The position numbers were made by a program, and so were the translations under genes. From the NCBI GenBank assembly GCA_020437365.1, contig JAGQWM010000005.1, positions 1-64,000 on the forward strand: DNA of 64,000 nucleotides, in the 5' to 3' direction. This document shows, piece by piece, positions 34,347-43,929 of the stretch. The notes below the pieces were generated by a model. That model had not been told where the DNA came from, did not search any database, and saw only the letters and a program-made list of their open reading frames with translations. This DNA comes from Chitinophagaceae bacterium. GTDB taxonomy: Bacteria; Bacteroidota; Bacteroidia; Chitinophagales; Chitinophagaceae. The stretch's first letter is position 1. Each line of letters starts with the position of its first letter.

Positions 34347-36974
34347 ATGATGACCAGTACTGATATAAGAAAAGCTTTCATGGATTTTTTTATTGCCAAA
34401 GGACATACGATTGTTCCTTCGGCACCTATTGTAGTAAAAAATGATCCTACGCTGATGTTTACCAATGCCGGTATGAACCAGTTTAAAGATTATTTCCTGG
34501 GCAATAAAAAAGCACCGGCTTCCCGAGTGGCAGATACCCAAAAATGTCTGCGGGTCAGTGGCAAACATAATGACCTGGAAGAAGTAGGTGTCGATACGTA
34601 TCATCATACAATGTTTGAAATGCTGGGCAACTGGAGCTTTGGTGATCCTGCCCGTCCGGCAGGCGGGTATTTTAAAAAAGAAGCCATTGCCTGGAGTTGG
34701 GAATTGCTTACAAAAGTTTATCAATTAGACAAGAGCCGTATCTACGTTACTATTTTTGAAGGTGATGCAGCAGAAGGCTTGCCCAAAGATGAAGAAGCTT
34801 ATGCTGAATGGAAAAAATGGGTAGCGGAAGACCGTATTTTAATGGGCAACCGCAAAGATAATTTTTGGGAAATGGGCGATACCGGCCCTTGCGGCCCTTG
34901 TACAGAAATTCATTACGATACAAGGCCCGAAGCGAATAATGATGGACATCAACTGGTGAATCATGATGAAACCGGTATGGTAATGGAAATCTGGAATAAT
35001 GTATTTATACAATTCAACCGAAAAAAAGATGGCAGCTTAGCTCCTTTGCCGGCCAAACATGTGGATACCGGAATGGGATTGGAAAGATTAGTGCGGGTAC
35101 TACAAAACAAACAAAGTAATTACGATACCGATATTTTTTTAGGAACCCTACAAAAGATTGCAAGTATTACAAAAATAAAATATAGTGGTAGCGACAACAA
35201 AACCGATGTTGCCTTTCGTGTATTAGCCGATCATATAAGAGCTATTTGTTTTACCATTGCCGATGGCCAATTGCCTTCCAATACAGGAGCCGGTTACGTC
35301 ATTCGAAGAATATTGCGCCGGGCCGTTCGGTATTATTATTCATATTTATCTTATCAAAAACCATTGTTATTTCAACTCGTTCCGGTCATTGCGAAGCAGT
35401 TTGAAAATGTATTTCCGGAGGTAGCAGCACAATTGGAATTTGTATCCAAAGTCATAAAAGAGGAAGAAGAAGCATTTTTAAGAACATTGGAAAAAGGATT
35501 AAAACGAGTAGATGATTTAATAGCGGAAGGAAAAATTTCAGGGAAAGACGCTTTTGAATTATATGATACCTATGGCTTCCCATTTGATTTGACAAAATTG
35601 ATTGCAGCAGAAAATAAATTATCGGTCGATGAAAAAGAATTTGCATCAGAAATGCGACTACAAAAAGAACGTTCCCGTTCGGCTACTACCATTGATGCAG
35701 AGGATTGGATAATTGAAAAAGAAGGCAACAATACATTTGTCGGCTATGATGTTCTTTCCTCGGAAACGGCGTTATTAAAATACAGGAAAATAAAAACCAA
35801 AGGGAAAGAATTGTATCAACTGGTTTTAGAAGAAACACCTTTCTATGCAGAAAGCGGCGGGCAGGTTGGCGACCGGGGACAATTGATTTTTGAAAATACA
35901 ACTGTAAAAATTTTCGATACCAAAAAAGACAACGACCTGATTATTCATTTTGCCGATAACATATCGGAGAATCTTTCGGGTAAAGTAATGGCAAAAGTAG
36001 ATGCAGATAAAAGAAAAAATACGGCACTACATCATTCGGCCACTCATTTATTACATGCTGCTTTACGTAAAGTGTTGGGTACGCATGTTGCACAAAAAGG
36101 TTCCTTGGTAAATGAAGAACATTTGCGGTTCGATTTTTCGCATTTTGCAAAAATGACCGATGAAGAAATCCAACAAGTAGAAATGTTGGTCAATAAAAAA
36201 ATAAGAGAAAACATTCCGGTTGTCATCAAAGAAATGCCCAAGGAAGAAGCGATGCAATTAGGTGCTATGGCTTTGTTTGGCGAAAAATATGGCGACAACG
36301 TTCGGGTGGTCATCATTGATCCTGCCTATTCCATTGAATTGTGTGGCGGTACACATATTGGTGCTACCGGCGAATTGGGTATTTGTAAAATCACCAATGA
36401 AACTGCGGTGGCTGCAGGCGTCAGAAGGATTGAAGCGGTTTGTGGTACATTGGCCGAATCTTATATCAATAATCAACTGAAAGAAATAGCTTTAGTGCGG
36501 CAATTTTTGAAACACCCGAAAGATGTAACCAAAGCCATCGAAAATTTAGCGGCAGAAAATAATGCATTGCGCCAAAACCTTACGGCCCTCGAAGAAAAAC
36601 AACTGGCAGCGATTGCCAAAAATTTATTGACAAAAACAACATCCATCGGAGCAATTCAATGGCTGGCACAAAAAGTAGAGGTGGATAATGCTGCTGCGTT
36701 AAAAAAATTATGTTACGACCTGAAAAGCAAAATGAACAATTTTGTAATTGTACTGACCGCCGCCATTCAGCAAAAACCATTTGTGGCTATTTGCATTGAT
36801 GAAAGTTTGGTAGAATCGAAAGGATTGGATGCCGGTAAATTGATTAAAGAAAAAGTAGCTCCCTTGATTAAAGGTGGTGGTGGCGGCCAAAAGACATTGG
36901 CTACTGCCGGTGGGCAAAATGTAGAGCAACTCGAAAAAGTGTTGGAAGTCGTGAGAGAAAGTATAAAAGATTAA
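34347..36974 (+). CDS. alaS: Alanine--tRNA ligase
   Basis: It charges tRNA-Ala and edits mischarged Ser and Gly. The N-terminal class II catalytic domain starts IRKAFMDFFIAKGH and includes MFTNAGMNQFKDYFLG. The editing domain zinc ligands are H563 and H567 (HSATH), C666 and H670 (CGGTH). The C-terminal part (residues 720-875) has the coiled-coil and DHHA1-like domain with the GGGGGQ motif. Length 875 is standard. The start is ATG 34347 or the adjacent ATG 34350. Its stop overlaps that of a convergent small gene in TTAA. Confidence 0.98.
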   Translation: MMTSTDIRKAFMDFFIAKGHTIVPSAPIVVKNDPTLMFTNAGMNQFKDYFLGNKKAPASRVADTQKCLRVSGKHNDLEEVGVDTYHHTMFEMLGNWSFGDPARPAGGYFKKEAIAWSWELLTKVYQLDKSRIYVTIFEGDAAEGLPKDEEAYAEWKKWVAEDRILMGNRKDNFWEMGDTGPCGPCTEIHYDTRPEANNDGHQLVNHDETGMVMEIWNNVFIQFNRKKDGSLAPLPAKHVDTGMGLERLVRVLQNKQSNYDTDIFLGTLQKIASITKIKYSGSDNKTDVAFRVLADHIRAICFTIADGQLPSNTGAGYVIRRILRRAVRYYYSYLSYQKPLLFQLVPVIAKQFENVFPEVAAQLEFVSKVIKEEEEAFLRTLEKGLKRVDDLIAEGKISGKDAFELYDTYGFPFDLTKLIAAENKLSVDEKEFASEMRLQKERSRSATTIDAEDWIIEKEGNNTFVGYDVLSSETALLKYRKIKTKGKELYQLVLEETPFYAESGGQVGDRGQLIFENTTVKIFDTKKDNDLIIHFADNISENLSGKVMAKVDADKRKNTALHHSATHLLHAALRKVLGTHVAQKGSLVNEEHLRFDFSHFAKMTDEEIQQVEMLVNKKIRENIPVVIKEMPKEEAMQLGAMALFGEKYGDNVRVVIIDPAYSIELCGGTHIGATGELGICKITNETAVAAGVRRIEAVCGTLAESYINNQLKEIALVRQFLKHPKDVTKAIENLAAENNALRQNLTALEEKQLAAIAKNLLTKTTSIGAIQWLAQKVEVDNAAALKKLCYDLKSKMNNFVIVLTAAIQQKPFVAICIDESLVESKGLDAGKLIKEKVAPLIKGGGGGQKTLATAGGQNVEQLEKVLEVVRESIKD

Positions 36975-37129
36975 AGCTTGAATTTTTTTCTTTCATCTTC
37001 ATCTAAAAGATGTTTGTATTTCTCCATGTTTTGCCGGTCTTTTTTGTACACCCGGTAAACATAAATGCTGAGAAAAATACAAAGTGCAAATAAAATCCCA
37101 ACAGCTACATATATCAATGTTGTCATCAT
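36971..37129 (-). CDS. 52-residue single-span membrane protein
   Basis: The frame runs from ATG 37129 to TAA at 36971. It encodes 52 residues: a hydrophobic helix (about 3-24, LIYVAVGILFALCIFLSIYV) and a charged tail (KKDRQNMEKYKHLLDEDERK). The type is common for small inner-membrane proteins, but I do not recognise it. It is too short for many gene callers. Its stop codon overlaps the alaS stop in TTAA, and its start faces the GNAT gene. Confidence 0.68.
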   Translation of the reverse strand: MMTTLIYVAVGILFALCIFLSIYVYRVYKKDRQNMEKYKHLLDEDERKKFKL

Positions 37130-37220
37130 TTCAGAGACAAATTACACTATTATTTGTGAAAAAAATAGTCAAATAAATAAAAAAACTGAAATTAGTAAAA
37201 TTACTATCTCAAAGAATCAG

Positions 37221-37739
37221 ATGGAGGCAATTATAGAGACAAAACGATTGATTTTGCGTGAATTTACACAGGATGATGCGGCACTCATCTACCAGTTAAA
37301 CCTTGACCCCAGAGTGATAGAGTACACCAAAGATCCCATTCGTGACTTGAAACAGGCCAAAGAAATACTGACCAATATTATTTTACCGCAATATACTTTG
37401 TACAAACATGGACGTTGGGCGGTACACACCAAAAATGATTTTGCCTTTATTGGTTGGTGTGGTTTAAAGTATATTAAAAAGAGAAATGAAATCGACCTCG
37501 GGTATCGTTTTATACAGGCTGCCTGGGGCAAAGGTTTTGCTACTGAAGCTGCTTTACAATGCATCGATTATGGTTTTCGCCACTTACGAATTCCTAAAAT
37601 TATAGGCCGGGCGATGCCTGAAAATACAGCCTCCATCCGGGTACTGAAAAAATGTGGAATGCAATTCGTCAATGAAACTGTCGTAGATGGCCATCCGGCC
37701 AAAACCTATGAATTGAACAATCCGTTTATCCCTTTATAA
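37221..37739 (+). CDS. GNAT family N-acetyltransferase, RimJ/RimL-like
   Basis: A 172-residue acetyltransferase with the typical opening IETKRLILREFTQDDA and the acetyl-CoA loop AAWGKGFATEA near residues 101-111, followed by RAMPENTASIRVLKKCGMQF. Targets may be an N-terminal amine of a protein or a small molecule. I start at ATG 37221, because the longer frame (from 37065) has 52 residues unlike any GNAT and overlaps the minus-strand small gene. Confidence 0.88.
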   Translation: MEAIIETKRLILREFTQDDAALIYQLNLDPRVIEYTKDPIRDLKQAKEILTNIILPQYTLYKHGRWAVHTKNDFAFIGWCGLKYIKKRNEIDLGYRFIQAAWGKGFATEAALQCIDYGFRHLRIPKIIGRAMPENTASIRVLKKCGMQFVNETVVDGHPAKTYELNNPFIPL

Positions 37740-37792
37740 AACCATTCATTTTTTTAACATTTCCGAAATGTTTCGTATTTCTAAAAAAGCCC

Positions 37793-37800
37793 TATATTTG
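37793..37800 (+). promoter_or_regulatory. Putative -7 box of the PDZ protein gene
   Basis: TATATTTG is an exact TAnnTTTG match 39 bases before the ATG at 37840. The region upstream carries CGAAATGTTTCG, an imperfect palindrome at about 37764-37775, where the -33 element would fall. A short hairpin (37802-37819) lies in the leader. Confidence 0.55.
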
Positions 37801-37839
37801 ACTACGAAACTTACCGTAGATAATTAAAATTTTATAAAA

Positions 37840-38877
37840 ATGAAACAATCAATTTGGAAAGTCAACGGCCTCATGGTGGTCTTGGCATTGATGATGCCCG
37901 CTATGTTGCTGGCGCAAAAGAAGGATAAAGAAGTCAAAGAAAATAAAGTTGTTAGGGAAGTCATCATTTCTTCTAATGGCGATGAGCCCGATAAGATGGT
38001 CATTGCAATTGATGGCGATAAGGTGACCGTAAACGGCAAACCCATCGACGATTTTAATGATGGTGATACCAAAGTAAAATATCGCAAACTCAAAGACGTG
38101 AATGCAATGGTATTTGATGGCATCAATGGGAATGGTGCTTTCAGTATTGGCAGAGATGGCGACCGTTCCAAAAGAATGACTTACATTTTTGGCAATGATG
38201 ACAAAGCCATGCTGGGCGTTTCTACTTCCAAAACTGACAAAGGCGTGGAAGTCAAAAGCATTACCAAAGAAAGTGCGGCAGAAGCGGCCGGATTGAAAGA
38301 AGGTGATGTCATTACCAAAATAGATGATAAAGAAATTAACGATCCGGATGATTTATCGAAAGCTATCCAGGAACATAAACCCGGCGATAAAGTAAAAGTA
38401 ACTTACAAAAGAGATGGTAAAAAAGATAAAGTCGATGTTACGCTGACCAAATGGAAAGGCTTAACCGGGTTTAATTATGGTTTTGGCGATTCATTTGATT
38501 ACGAAAAACTAATTCCGAAATTGTCTGAATTAAAAAAGCTGAGAGGGAATAGAATTTTTACGCAACCTTTCAATCAATACAGAATGATGTATGACAATGC
38601 ACCCAAACTGGGCATTTCTGTTCAGGATGTTGATGAAGGCAATGGCGTGAAAGTGATAAATGTAGAAGAGGAAAGCAATGCTGCCAAAGCCGGCATTCAA
38701 GAAGATGATTTGATAATAGCTGTAGATGGGCAATCCGTAAAGAACACGGATGATATTGTGAAATTGATTAAAGAAAGTAAGGATAAAAATTCCATCATGA
38801 TACAATTGAATCGGGATGGCAAAGTGATGAATATAGAAACCAAAATGCCAAGAAAAATGAGGCAGGCAGATTTGTAA
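37840..38877 (+). CDS. Periplasmic protein with two PDZ domains
   Basis: A 345-residue exported protein: signal peptide (about residues 1-26, ending MLLAQ), an N-terminal 95-residue region rich in charged residues, then two PDZ domains at about 125-205 (AMLGVSTSKTDKGV) and 250-340 (PKLGISVQDVDEGNG). No trypsin-like protease domain precedes them, so unlike DegP it cannot be a protease by itself. It may tether or chaperone periplasmic or outer-membrane proteins. A strong terminator follows, so it is monocistronic. Confidence 0.82.
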   Translation: MKQSIWKVNGLMVVLALMMPAMLLAQKKDKEVKENKVVREVIISSNGDEPDKMVIAIDGDKVTVNGKPIDDFNDGDTKVKYRKLKDVNAMVFDGINGNGAFSIGRDGDRSKRMTYIFGNDDKAMLGVSTSKTDKGVEVKSITKESAAEAAGLKEGDVITKIDDKEINDPDDLSKAIQEHKPGDKVKVTYKRDGKKDKVDVTLTKWKGLTGFNYGFGDSFDYEKLIPKLSELKKLRGNRIFTQPFNQYRMMYDNAPKLGISVQDVDEGNGVKVINVEEESNAAKAGIQEDDLIIAVDGQSVKNTDDIVKLIKESKDKNSIMIQLNRDGKVMNIETKMPRKMRQADL

Positions 38878-38898
38878 ATAAATATTATTGAATTATGT

Positions 38899-38934
38899 AA
38901 AAAAGACAGAAGCCTTTGGGTTTCTGTCTTTTTT
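38899..38934 (+). terminator. Strong intrinsic terminator after the PDZ gene
   Basis: A 13-bp perfect stem (AAAAAAGACAGAA pairing with TTCTGTCTTTTTT) with a 10-base loop and a T-rich right arm. It separates the PDZ gene from the kinase gene downstream. Confidence 0.85.
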
Positions 38935-38981
38935 CTTACCTTTTGGTAAATTTTCTTCCGCTATAAAATTTTGCACACCTT

Positions 38982-41975
38982 ATGTGTTGCTCCATTACCC
39001 GATATTGTAAACGTTCATTTTTAATACTTGTGATTATTTTAAATTGTTCAATCGCAAATGCACAAATCACCAAAAATGTTCCATACCGTGTAATAGATGA
39101 ATCCAATCGGTTAAGTGACAACAACGTTACATGTATTTATAAAGATAATACTGGCTTTCTATGGATTGGCACAGCTTCGGGACTCGATTTATTGGATGGC
39201 TCGACAATCACAGTTTTTAAAAACAGCCCGGCCGATACGAATTCAATTAGTAATAATTATATCCAATGGGTTACACAGGATAGCAGTGGATTTTTTTGGG
39301 TTGGCACTAAAAATGGGTTAAATAAATTTGATTTTCAACAACGGAAATTTTCAACTGTTGCAGTACTAGGTTATGGAAAAGTGAATAACGACGGCATCAA
39401 TGAAATTGCGGTTGACCCTTCCAATAATCTTTATGTAACCAATGGAAAAGGATTGTTTTTTTATGACCGAAAAAAAAATATTGCTTTTCCGATAGAGCTG
39501 CCTGGCATTGGCATTGATAAAGCACAGAACAACCATATTTCTCATATTGCTTTTGACAAAAATTATACTTTATGGATAAGTACTTTCAATGGTTTGTGGA
39601 GCTATTCAATTAAAACGCACCAAATTAAAAGTGAAATCAATAGAGAAAATGATAAACAATTTGCGGGGCTTTATACCAATTTTATATTTGATCGTAGTGG
39701 CAATATATGGCTCGGCACCTGGAATAGCGGGCTGAAAGAATTTAATCCTCAAACAAAAACTGTACGGAGTTTTGCTCTACCCAACGCCAATTTTGAGATA
39801 ATTGCCCTGCAGGAAATAATTGATAATAATGGAAAAGATTTAATAATCATTAATAATCAATTGCTATGTTTTGACAAACAAACAAACAAATTCATAAGTA
39901 GATTTCCGGGTAATATTTCTGCAAATACATTTTATTTTTTTACTGATGGATTGTTTTGGGTGGGCACAAAAAAGGGAATTGTTATTTTGAAATTGGGCAA
40001 AAATTATTTTCAGCAGCATTTATTCCCCAACGAGTTAACCAGTCAGAATGTAGCGTTGCAGGAATGGAAAAATAACTTACTGGTTGGCGGAGAAAATAAA
40101 AATTTTTTAAAACTATTTGATAAAAATTTAGAAATAATTGGCGATTTCAGCAATCATATTTTATTTAAAAAAATTGATTGCCTTTCCCTATTTCCCGATG
40201 GCGAGGATGATGTTGTTTGTGGTACTACAGAAGGGATTGCCCATATTAATCTGAAAAATAATTCAACACAATTTTATCATTTGCATGATACAACAAGCCA
40301 ACAGAATTTATTGAATTTTATCAGTTTCATCTTTAAAGATTCATTTGGTCAATGGTGGATTTTCCCATGGAGAAATGGTATTTGGAAAAGCGATGCAGAT
40401 TTTTTACATCCTAAAAAAGTATTTTCAGGTTTTTTAAAACGCCATGGAGTGCAAAAGCAACTGGTCATTGCAGCAGCATGCGAAGACCAAAATAGGAATT
40501 TATGGTTTGGTGATTATGATGAAGGAATAATTTTTTACAAACGGAAAACCAATACATTTTCAAAACCATTTGTTTCCTTAATGGGTGAATTTACCAATGC
40601 TTCACAGGTTCTTTATTACAAAAATTATTGTTATTCTTTTTCCGCTTCCAATATATTGAAATGGAATACCGATAGCCTGATTTTGCATACCATTCCGGTT
40701 TCGCAGGTTACTGATAAAGATATTACTTCAATGGCATTGGATAGTTTGGGGAATTTGTGGTTATCCACTGATGAGGGTCTTGTGGTGTATAACCAGGTGA
40801 AAAAAATATTCAGGCATTTTACCATTGCTGACGGTTTGCCCGCCAATAAGATGGAAGGCAATTTATTTTGTGGTAAAAATGGAACCATGTACTTCGGAAG
40901 TGTTGATTATCTCTTACAATTTCAACCTGAAAAAGTTTTGGCATCCATTGAAAAAATTCCTGCAATACGACTGACCGAATTGTTGGTCAATAATCAAATT
41001 CAAGCAGTAGATGAAAGCAGAAAACATATTTTTTCGCCCAATGCACACAATTTCATTTTTGCATGGTCGATTTTGAGTTTTGCGGATCCACTCAACAATA
41101 AGTATTATTATCAATTAAAAGGAGTTGATAAAAATTGGCGATTTGCGGGCAATATGGGCAGAGTAGAATTTGTCAATCTTTCTCCCGGACATTATACTTT
41201 GTTGCTGAAAGGTGAAAATGAAAATGGCATCAGTGCCAATAAAATATTGCAATTTGATTTTACCATACAATTGCCTTTTTGGAAAACGACTTGGTTTGTA
41301 TTTTTAATCATTGCGTTAATGGCAATTATTTTTTACGGCTTATACCGATATAGGATAAATCATATAAGGAAACTGGAAGCACTCCGAAATAGAATTTCCC
41401 TGAATTTACATGACGATATCGGCTCTACTTTAAGCTCCATTTCTATTTTAAGTGCATTGGCATTGCACAAAGAAAAAAACAGGGAAACACAGGATATTTT
41501 AGAGACAATAAAGAATAATGCCATTTCCCTGATGGATGAAATGGATGATATCGTTTGGAGCATCAACCCCAGGAATGATTCATTACATTCACTTTTTCTC
41601 AGGATAAGAAGTTTTGCAGCAAAATTATTTGAAGCTAAAAATATAAATTATAAAATAGAAATACCCAATTCCATACTGCATATAAAAATGACAATGCAAA
41701 ACAGGCAACATTTATATTTAATTTTAAAAGAAGCCATTAATAATCTCATTAAATATTCAGCCTGTTCAGAAGCTGGCATTGCAGTAAATTTTCATAAACC
41801 ATTACTGTCAATTAGTATTGAAGACAATGGCAAAGGTTTTTCTATGAATAAAGATTATGCTGGAAATGGTTTGAAAAATATGAAAAAAAGAGCTGATGCA
41901 TTAGGAGCAAATTTAAAAATTCAATCGAAAGATAATGAGGGAACTAAAGTAAACCTTACTTTAAAAATCAAATGA
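38982..41975 (+). CDS. Beta-propeller sensor histidine kinase
   Basis: A large two-component sensor. A signal or anchor segment (about 10-28) is followed by a periplasmic two-component-regulator beta-propeller with repeated N-x-LWIGT/LWLST-like blades to about residue 660, a Y_Y_Y domain to about 765, one membrane helix (about 771-793), a HisKA_3 dimerisation domain with phospho-acceptor H810 (NLHDDIGSTLS) and an HATPase_c domain with EAINNLIKYS and DNGKGF. Unlike SusR-type hybrids it has no receiver or AraC domain, so it signals through the separate regulator 51 bases downstream. Ligand unknown. Confidence 0.93.
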   Translation: MCCSITRYCKRSFLILVIILNCSIANAQITKNVPYRVIDESNRLSDNNVTCIYKDNTGFLWIGTASGLDLLDGSTITVFKNSPADTNSISNNYIQWVTQDSSGFFWVGTKNGLNKFDFQQRKFSTVAVLGYGKVNNDGINEIAVDPSNNLYVTNGKGLFFYDRKKNIAFPIELPGIGIDKAQNNHISHIAFDKNYTLWISTFNGLWSYSIKTHQIKSEINRENDKQFAGLYTNFIFDRSGNIWLGTWNSGLKEFNPQTKTVRSFALPNANFEIIALQEIIDNNGKDLIIINNQLLCFDKQTNKFISRFPGNISANTFYFFTDGLFWVGTKKGIVILKLGKNYFQQHLFPNELTSQNVALQEWKNNLLVGGENKNFLKLFDKNLEIIGDFSNHILFKKIDCLSLFPDGEDDVVCGTTEGIAHINLKNNSTQFYHLHDTTSQQNLLNFISFIFKDSFGQWWIFPWRNGIWKSDADFLHPKKVFSGFLKRHGVQKQLVIAAACEDQNRNLWFGDYDEGIIFYKRKTNTFSKPFVSLMGEFTNASQVLYYKNYCYSFSASNILKWNTDSLILHTIPVSQVTDKDITSMALDSLGNLWLSTDEGLVVYNQVKKIFRHFTIADGLPANKMEGNLFCGKNGTMYFGSVDYLLQFQPEKVLASIEKIPAIRLTELLVNNQIQAVDESRKHIFSPNAHNFIFAWSILSFADPLNNKYYYQLKGVDKNWRFAGNMGRVEFVNLSPGHYTLLLKGENENGISANKILQFDFTIQLPFWKTTWFVFLIIALMAIIFYGLYRYRINHIRKLEALRNRISLNLHDDIGSTLSSISILSALALHKEKNRETQDILETIKNNAISLMDEMDDIVWSINPRNDSLHSLFLRIRSFAAKLFEAKNINYKIEIPNSILHIKMTMQNRQHLYLILKEAINNLIKYSACSEAGIAVNFHKPLLSISIEDNGKGFSMNKDYAGNGLKNMKKRADALGANLKIQSKDNEGTKVNLTLKIK

Positions 41976-42026
41976 ATATATGATACTCGATGACACTACA
42001 ATTTTTCAAATTTGTAATCTAAAAAA

Positions 42027-42656
42027 ATGAATGTGATTAGCGTTGCCATTATAGAAGATAATGAAACATTAAGAAAATCGCTATCCGATTTATTAAATAT
42101 TGCTGAAGGAATTCAATGCATTTTGGCCTTGCCCAATTTATTGAATGTAGTCAGTGAATTTCGAAAGCAGTTACCTTCCATTGTATTAATGGATATTGGC
42201 CTGCCACATATTTCGGGCATCGAAGGAGTCAGATTAGTCAAGGAAAATTTTGATAATGTAGAAGTGATAATGTTTACAGTATTTGATGATGACGAAAAAA
42301 TATTTGACGCTATTAAAGCCGGTGCTTCAGGTTATTTATTAAAAAAGTCTTCACCGTCAGAAATTATTGAAGCTGTTTTTTCGTTGCATAATGGCGGTGC
42401 CCCAATGAGTGCTTCCATAGCCAGGAAAGTGATAAATTCTTTTCACAATAATACCAGTACGCCTAAAAAAACATTTTCATTAACAACAAGAGAAAGTGAA
42501 ATTTTGCATTCATTGGTAGATGGGTTTAGTTATCAGAAACTGGCTGAAAAATATTTTATTAGCATTAGCACTGTTCGTACACATATCAAACACATCTATG
42601 AGAAATTGCATGTGAATTCAAAAGCTGAAGCCGTAGCCAAGATTCTGAAAAACTAA
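42027..42656 (+). CDS. NarL/FixJ-type response regulator
   Basis: A 209-residue DNA-binding regulator, partner of the kinase upstream. Its receiver domain has the acidic pocket E10-D11 and phospho-acceptor D56 (VLMDIGLP), Thr at TVFDDD and Lys at LLKKSSPSE. The C-terminal LuxR-type helix-turn-helix (about 149-209) contains LTTRESEILHSLVDGFSYQK and STVRTHIKHIYEKL. Together with the HisKA_3 kinase it makes a canonical NarL-type pair. Likely targets include the OmpA-like gene 87 bases downstream (inference). Confidence 0.95.
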   Translation: MNVISVAIIEDNETLRKSLSDLLNIAEGIQCILALPNLLNVVSEFRKQLPSIVLMDIGLPHISGIEGVRLVKENFDNVEVIMFTVFDDDEKIFDAIKAGASGYLLKKSSPSEIIEAVFSLHNGGAPMSASIARKVINSFHNNTSTPKKTFSLTTRESEILHSLVDGFSYQKLAEKYFISISTVRTHIKHIYEKLHVNSKAEAVAKILKN

Positions 42657-42743
42657 TCAACAGGAAAAAATCCCGGAAATCATATTTTCATACGATTGAC
42701 TTGAGAGCTGTTTTATATTTTTTTTGTATCTAAACGAACAGCC

Positions 42744-43901
42744 ATGAAAAAGTTATTTTTTTTGATTGTATTTATTACAGTTGCCGGAACATTTAGCAGC
42801 CAGGCACAGTTTTTTAAGAAATTAAAAGATAAAGTAAAACAAGCAACGGAAGACAAAGCTGCCAAAGAAGGCGAAAATACAAATGAGAATACAAAAACCG
42901 GTAAAATAAATTCTATCTCCGGCGATGCTACAAATGGTACAGCAACAATAAAATCGTATCAGAATTATGATTTTGTTCCCGGCGATACATTAATTTTTGT
43001 ATCGAATCTGCCGGACGAGCAAACCGGCGAAATTCCTTCGCAGTTCACTATACTGGATGGGCAAATAGACATCCAGGCCGTTGATGGTGAGAATGTGATT
43101 CATATACCCAAAGGTGCCGGTGCCACTTTTACGCCAAGAATGGAAAAGCAAACTTATATGCCGGATCAATTTACAATTGAATTTGATTTTAAAAATGAAA
43201 ATTTTGGAATCAATCATTTATCGGTTGATTTTGGAAATCGGGTTTACTATGCACAAGACCCTGCTATTATGCCTGGTATTTCATTTTATAGTTCAAGTCT
43301 CACCTGGTCACTCGGCGATATGGATTATCCGGCTGATTTGCAAACCGGTACAGATAAGCCGATGATATGGCATCATTTTGCGATAGCTATTAACAATAAT
43401 ATCGGCAAAGCATATATTGACCAATATCGTGTGGTCAATGTCAATAACCTGACAGGCAAACCCAAAAATGTTACGATTCATGTAGATGGGTATGAAAATT
43501 CATTTATAAAAAATATTACCATCGCAAAAGGTGGAATAAACCTGTACAAACAAAAAACAACTCCAGCAAAAATTATCATGAAAGGTATTTTGTTTGATGT
43601 AGATAAAGCAAGTTTACGACCACAATCAATGGGTTCTATCAATGAAATATACAACCTGATGAAAAAAGATAATTCATTGAAATTTGAGATTGATGGACAT
43701 ACCGATAATACGGGCAATGGTGCACACAATCAGATTTTATCTCAACAAAGAGCAGATGCAGTTAAAACACAATTAGTCAGTATGGGAATTGATGGTAACA
43801 GGCTTACAACAAAAGGATTTGGTGATACCATGCCAATTGATACAAACGATACACCTGAAGGAAGAGCCAATAACAGGAGAGTAGAATTTGTGAAGAAGTA
43901 A
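42744..43901 (+). CDS. OmpA-family outer-membrane protein with a lectin-like middle domain
   Basis: A 385-residue exported protein: signal peptide (about 1-22), a short Lys-rich helix, a beta-rich middle region (about 75-260) resembling a concanavalin A/LamG-like fold, and a C-terminal OmpA peptidoglycan-binding domain (about 275-385) with ILFDVDKASLRPQS, IDGHTDNTGN and GRANNRRVEF. No N-terminal transmembrane barrel is visible, so it may be periplasmic or lipid-independent. It may be a target of the regulator just upstream. Start ATG 42744. Confidence 0.85.
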   Translation: MKKLFFLIVFITVAGTFSSQAQFFKKLKDKVKQATEDKAAKEGENTNENTKTGKINSISGDATNGTATIKSYQNYDFVPGDTLIFVSNLPDEQTGEIPSQFTILDGQIDIQAVDGENVIHIPKGAGATFTPRMEKQTYMPDQFTIEFDFKNENFGINHLSVDFGNRVYYAQDPAIMPGISFYSSSLTWSLGDMDYPADLQTGTDKPMIWHHFAIAINNNIGKAYIDQYRVVNVNNLTGKPKNVTIHVDGYENSFIKNITIAKGGINLYKQKTTPAKIIMKGILFDVDKASLRPQSMGSINEIYNLMKKDNSLKFEIDGHTDNTGNGAHNQILSQQRADAVKTQLVSMGIDGNRLTTKGFGDTMPIDTNDTPEGRANNRRVEFVKK

Positions 43902-43929
43902 AGATGAATTGTATCAAAAAAATGACCAA

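Noticed and set aside
37065-37220. N-terminal extension of the GNAT protein
   Set aside because: The 52 added residues do not resemble any acetyltransferase and overlap the opposite small gene; ATG 37221 fits better.
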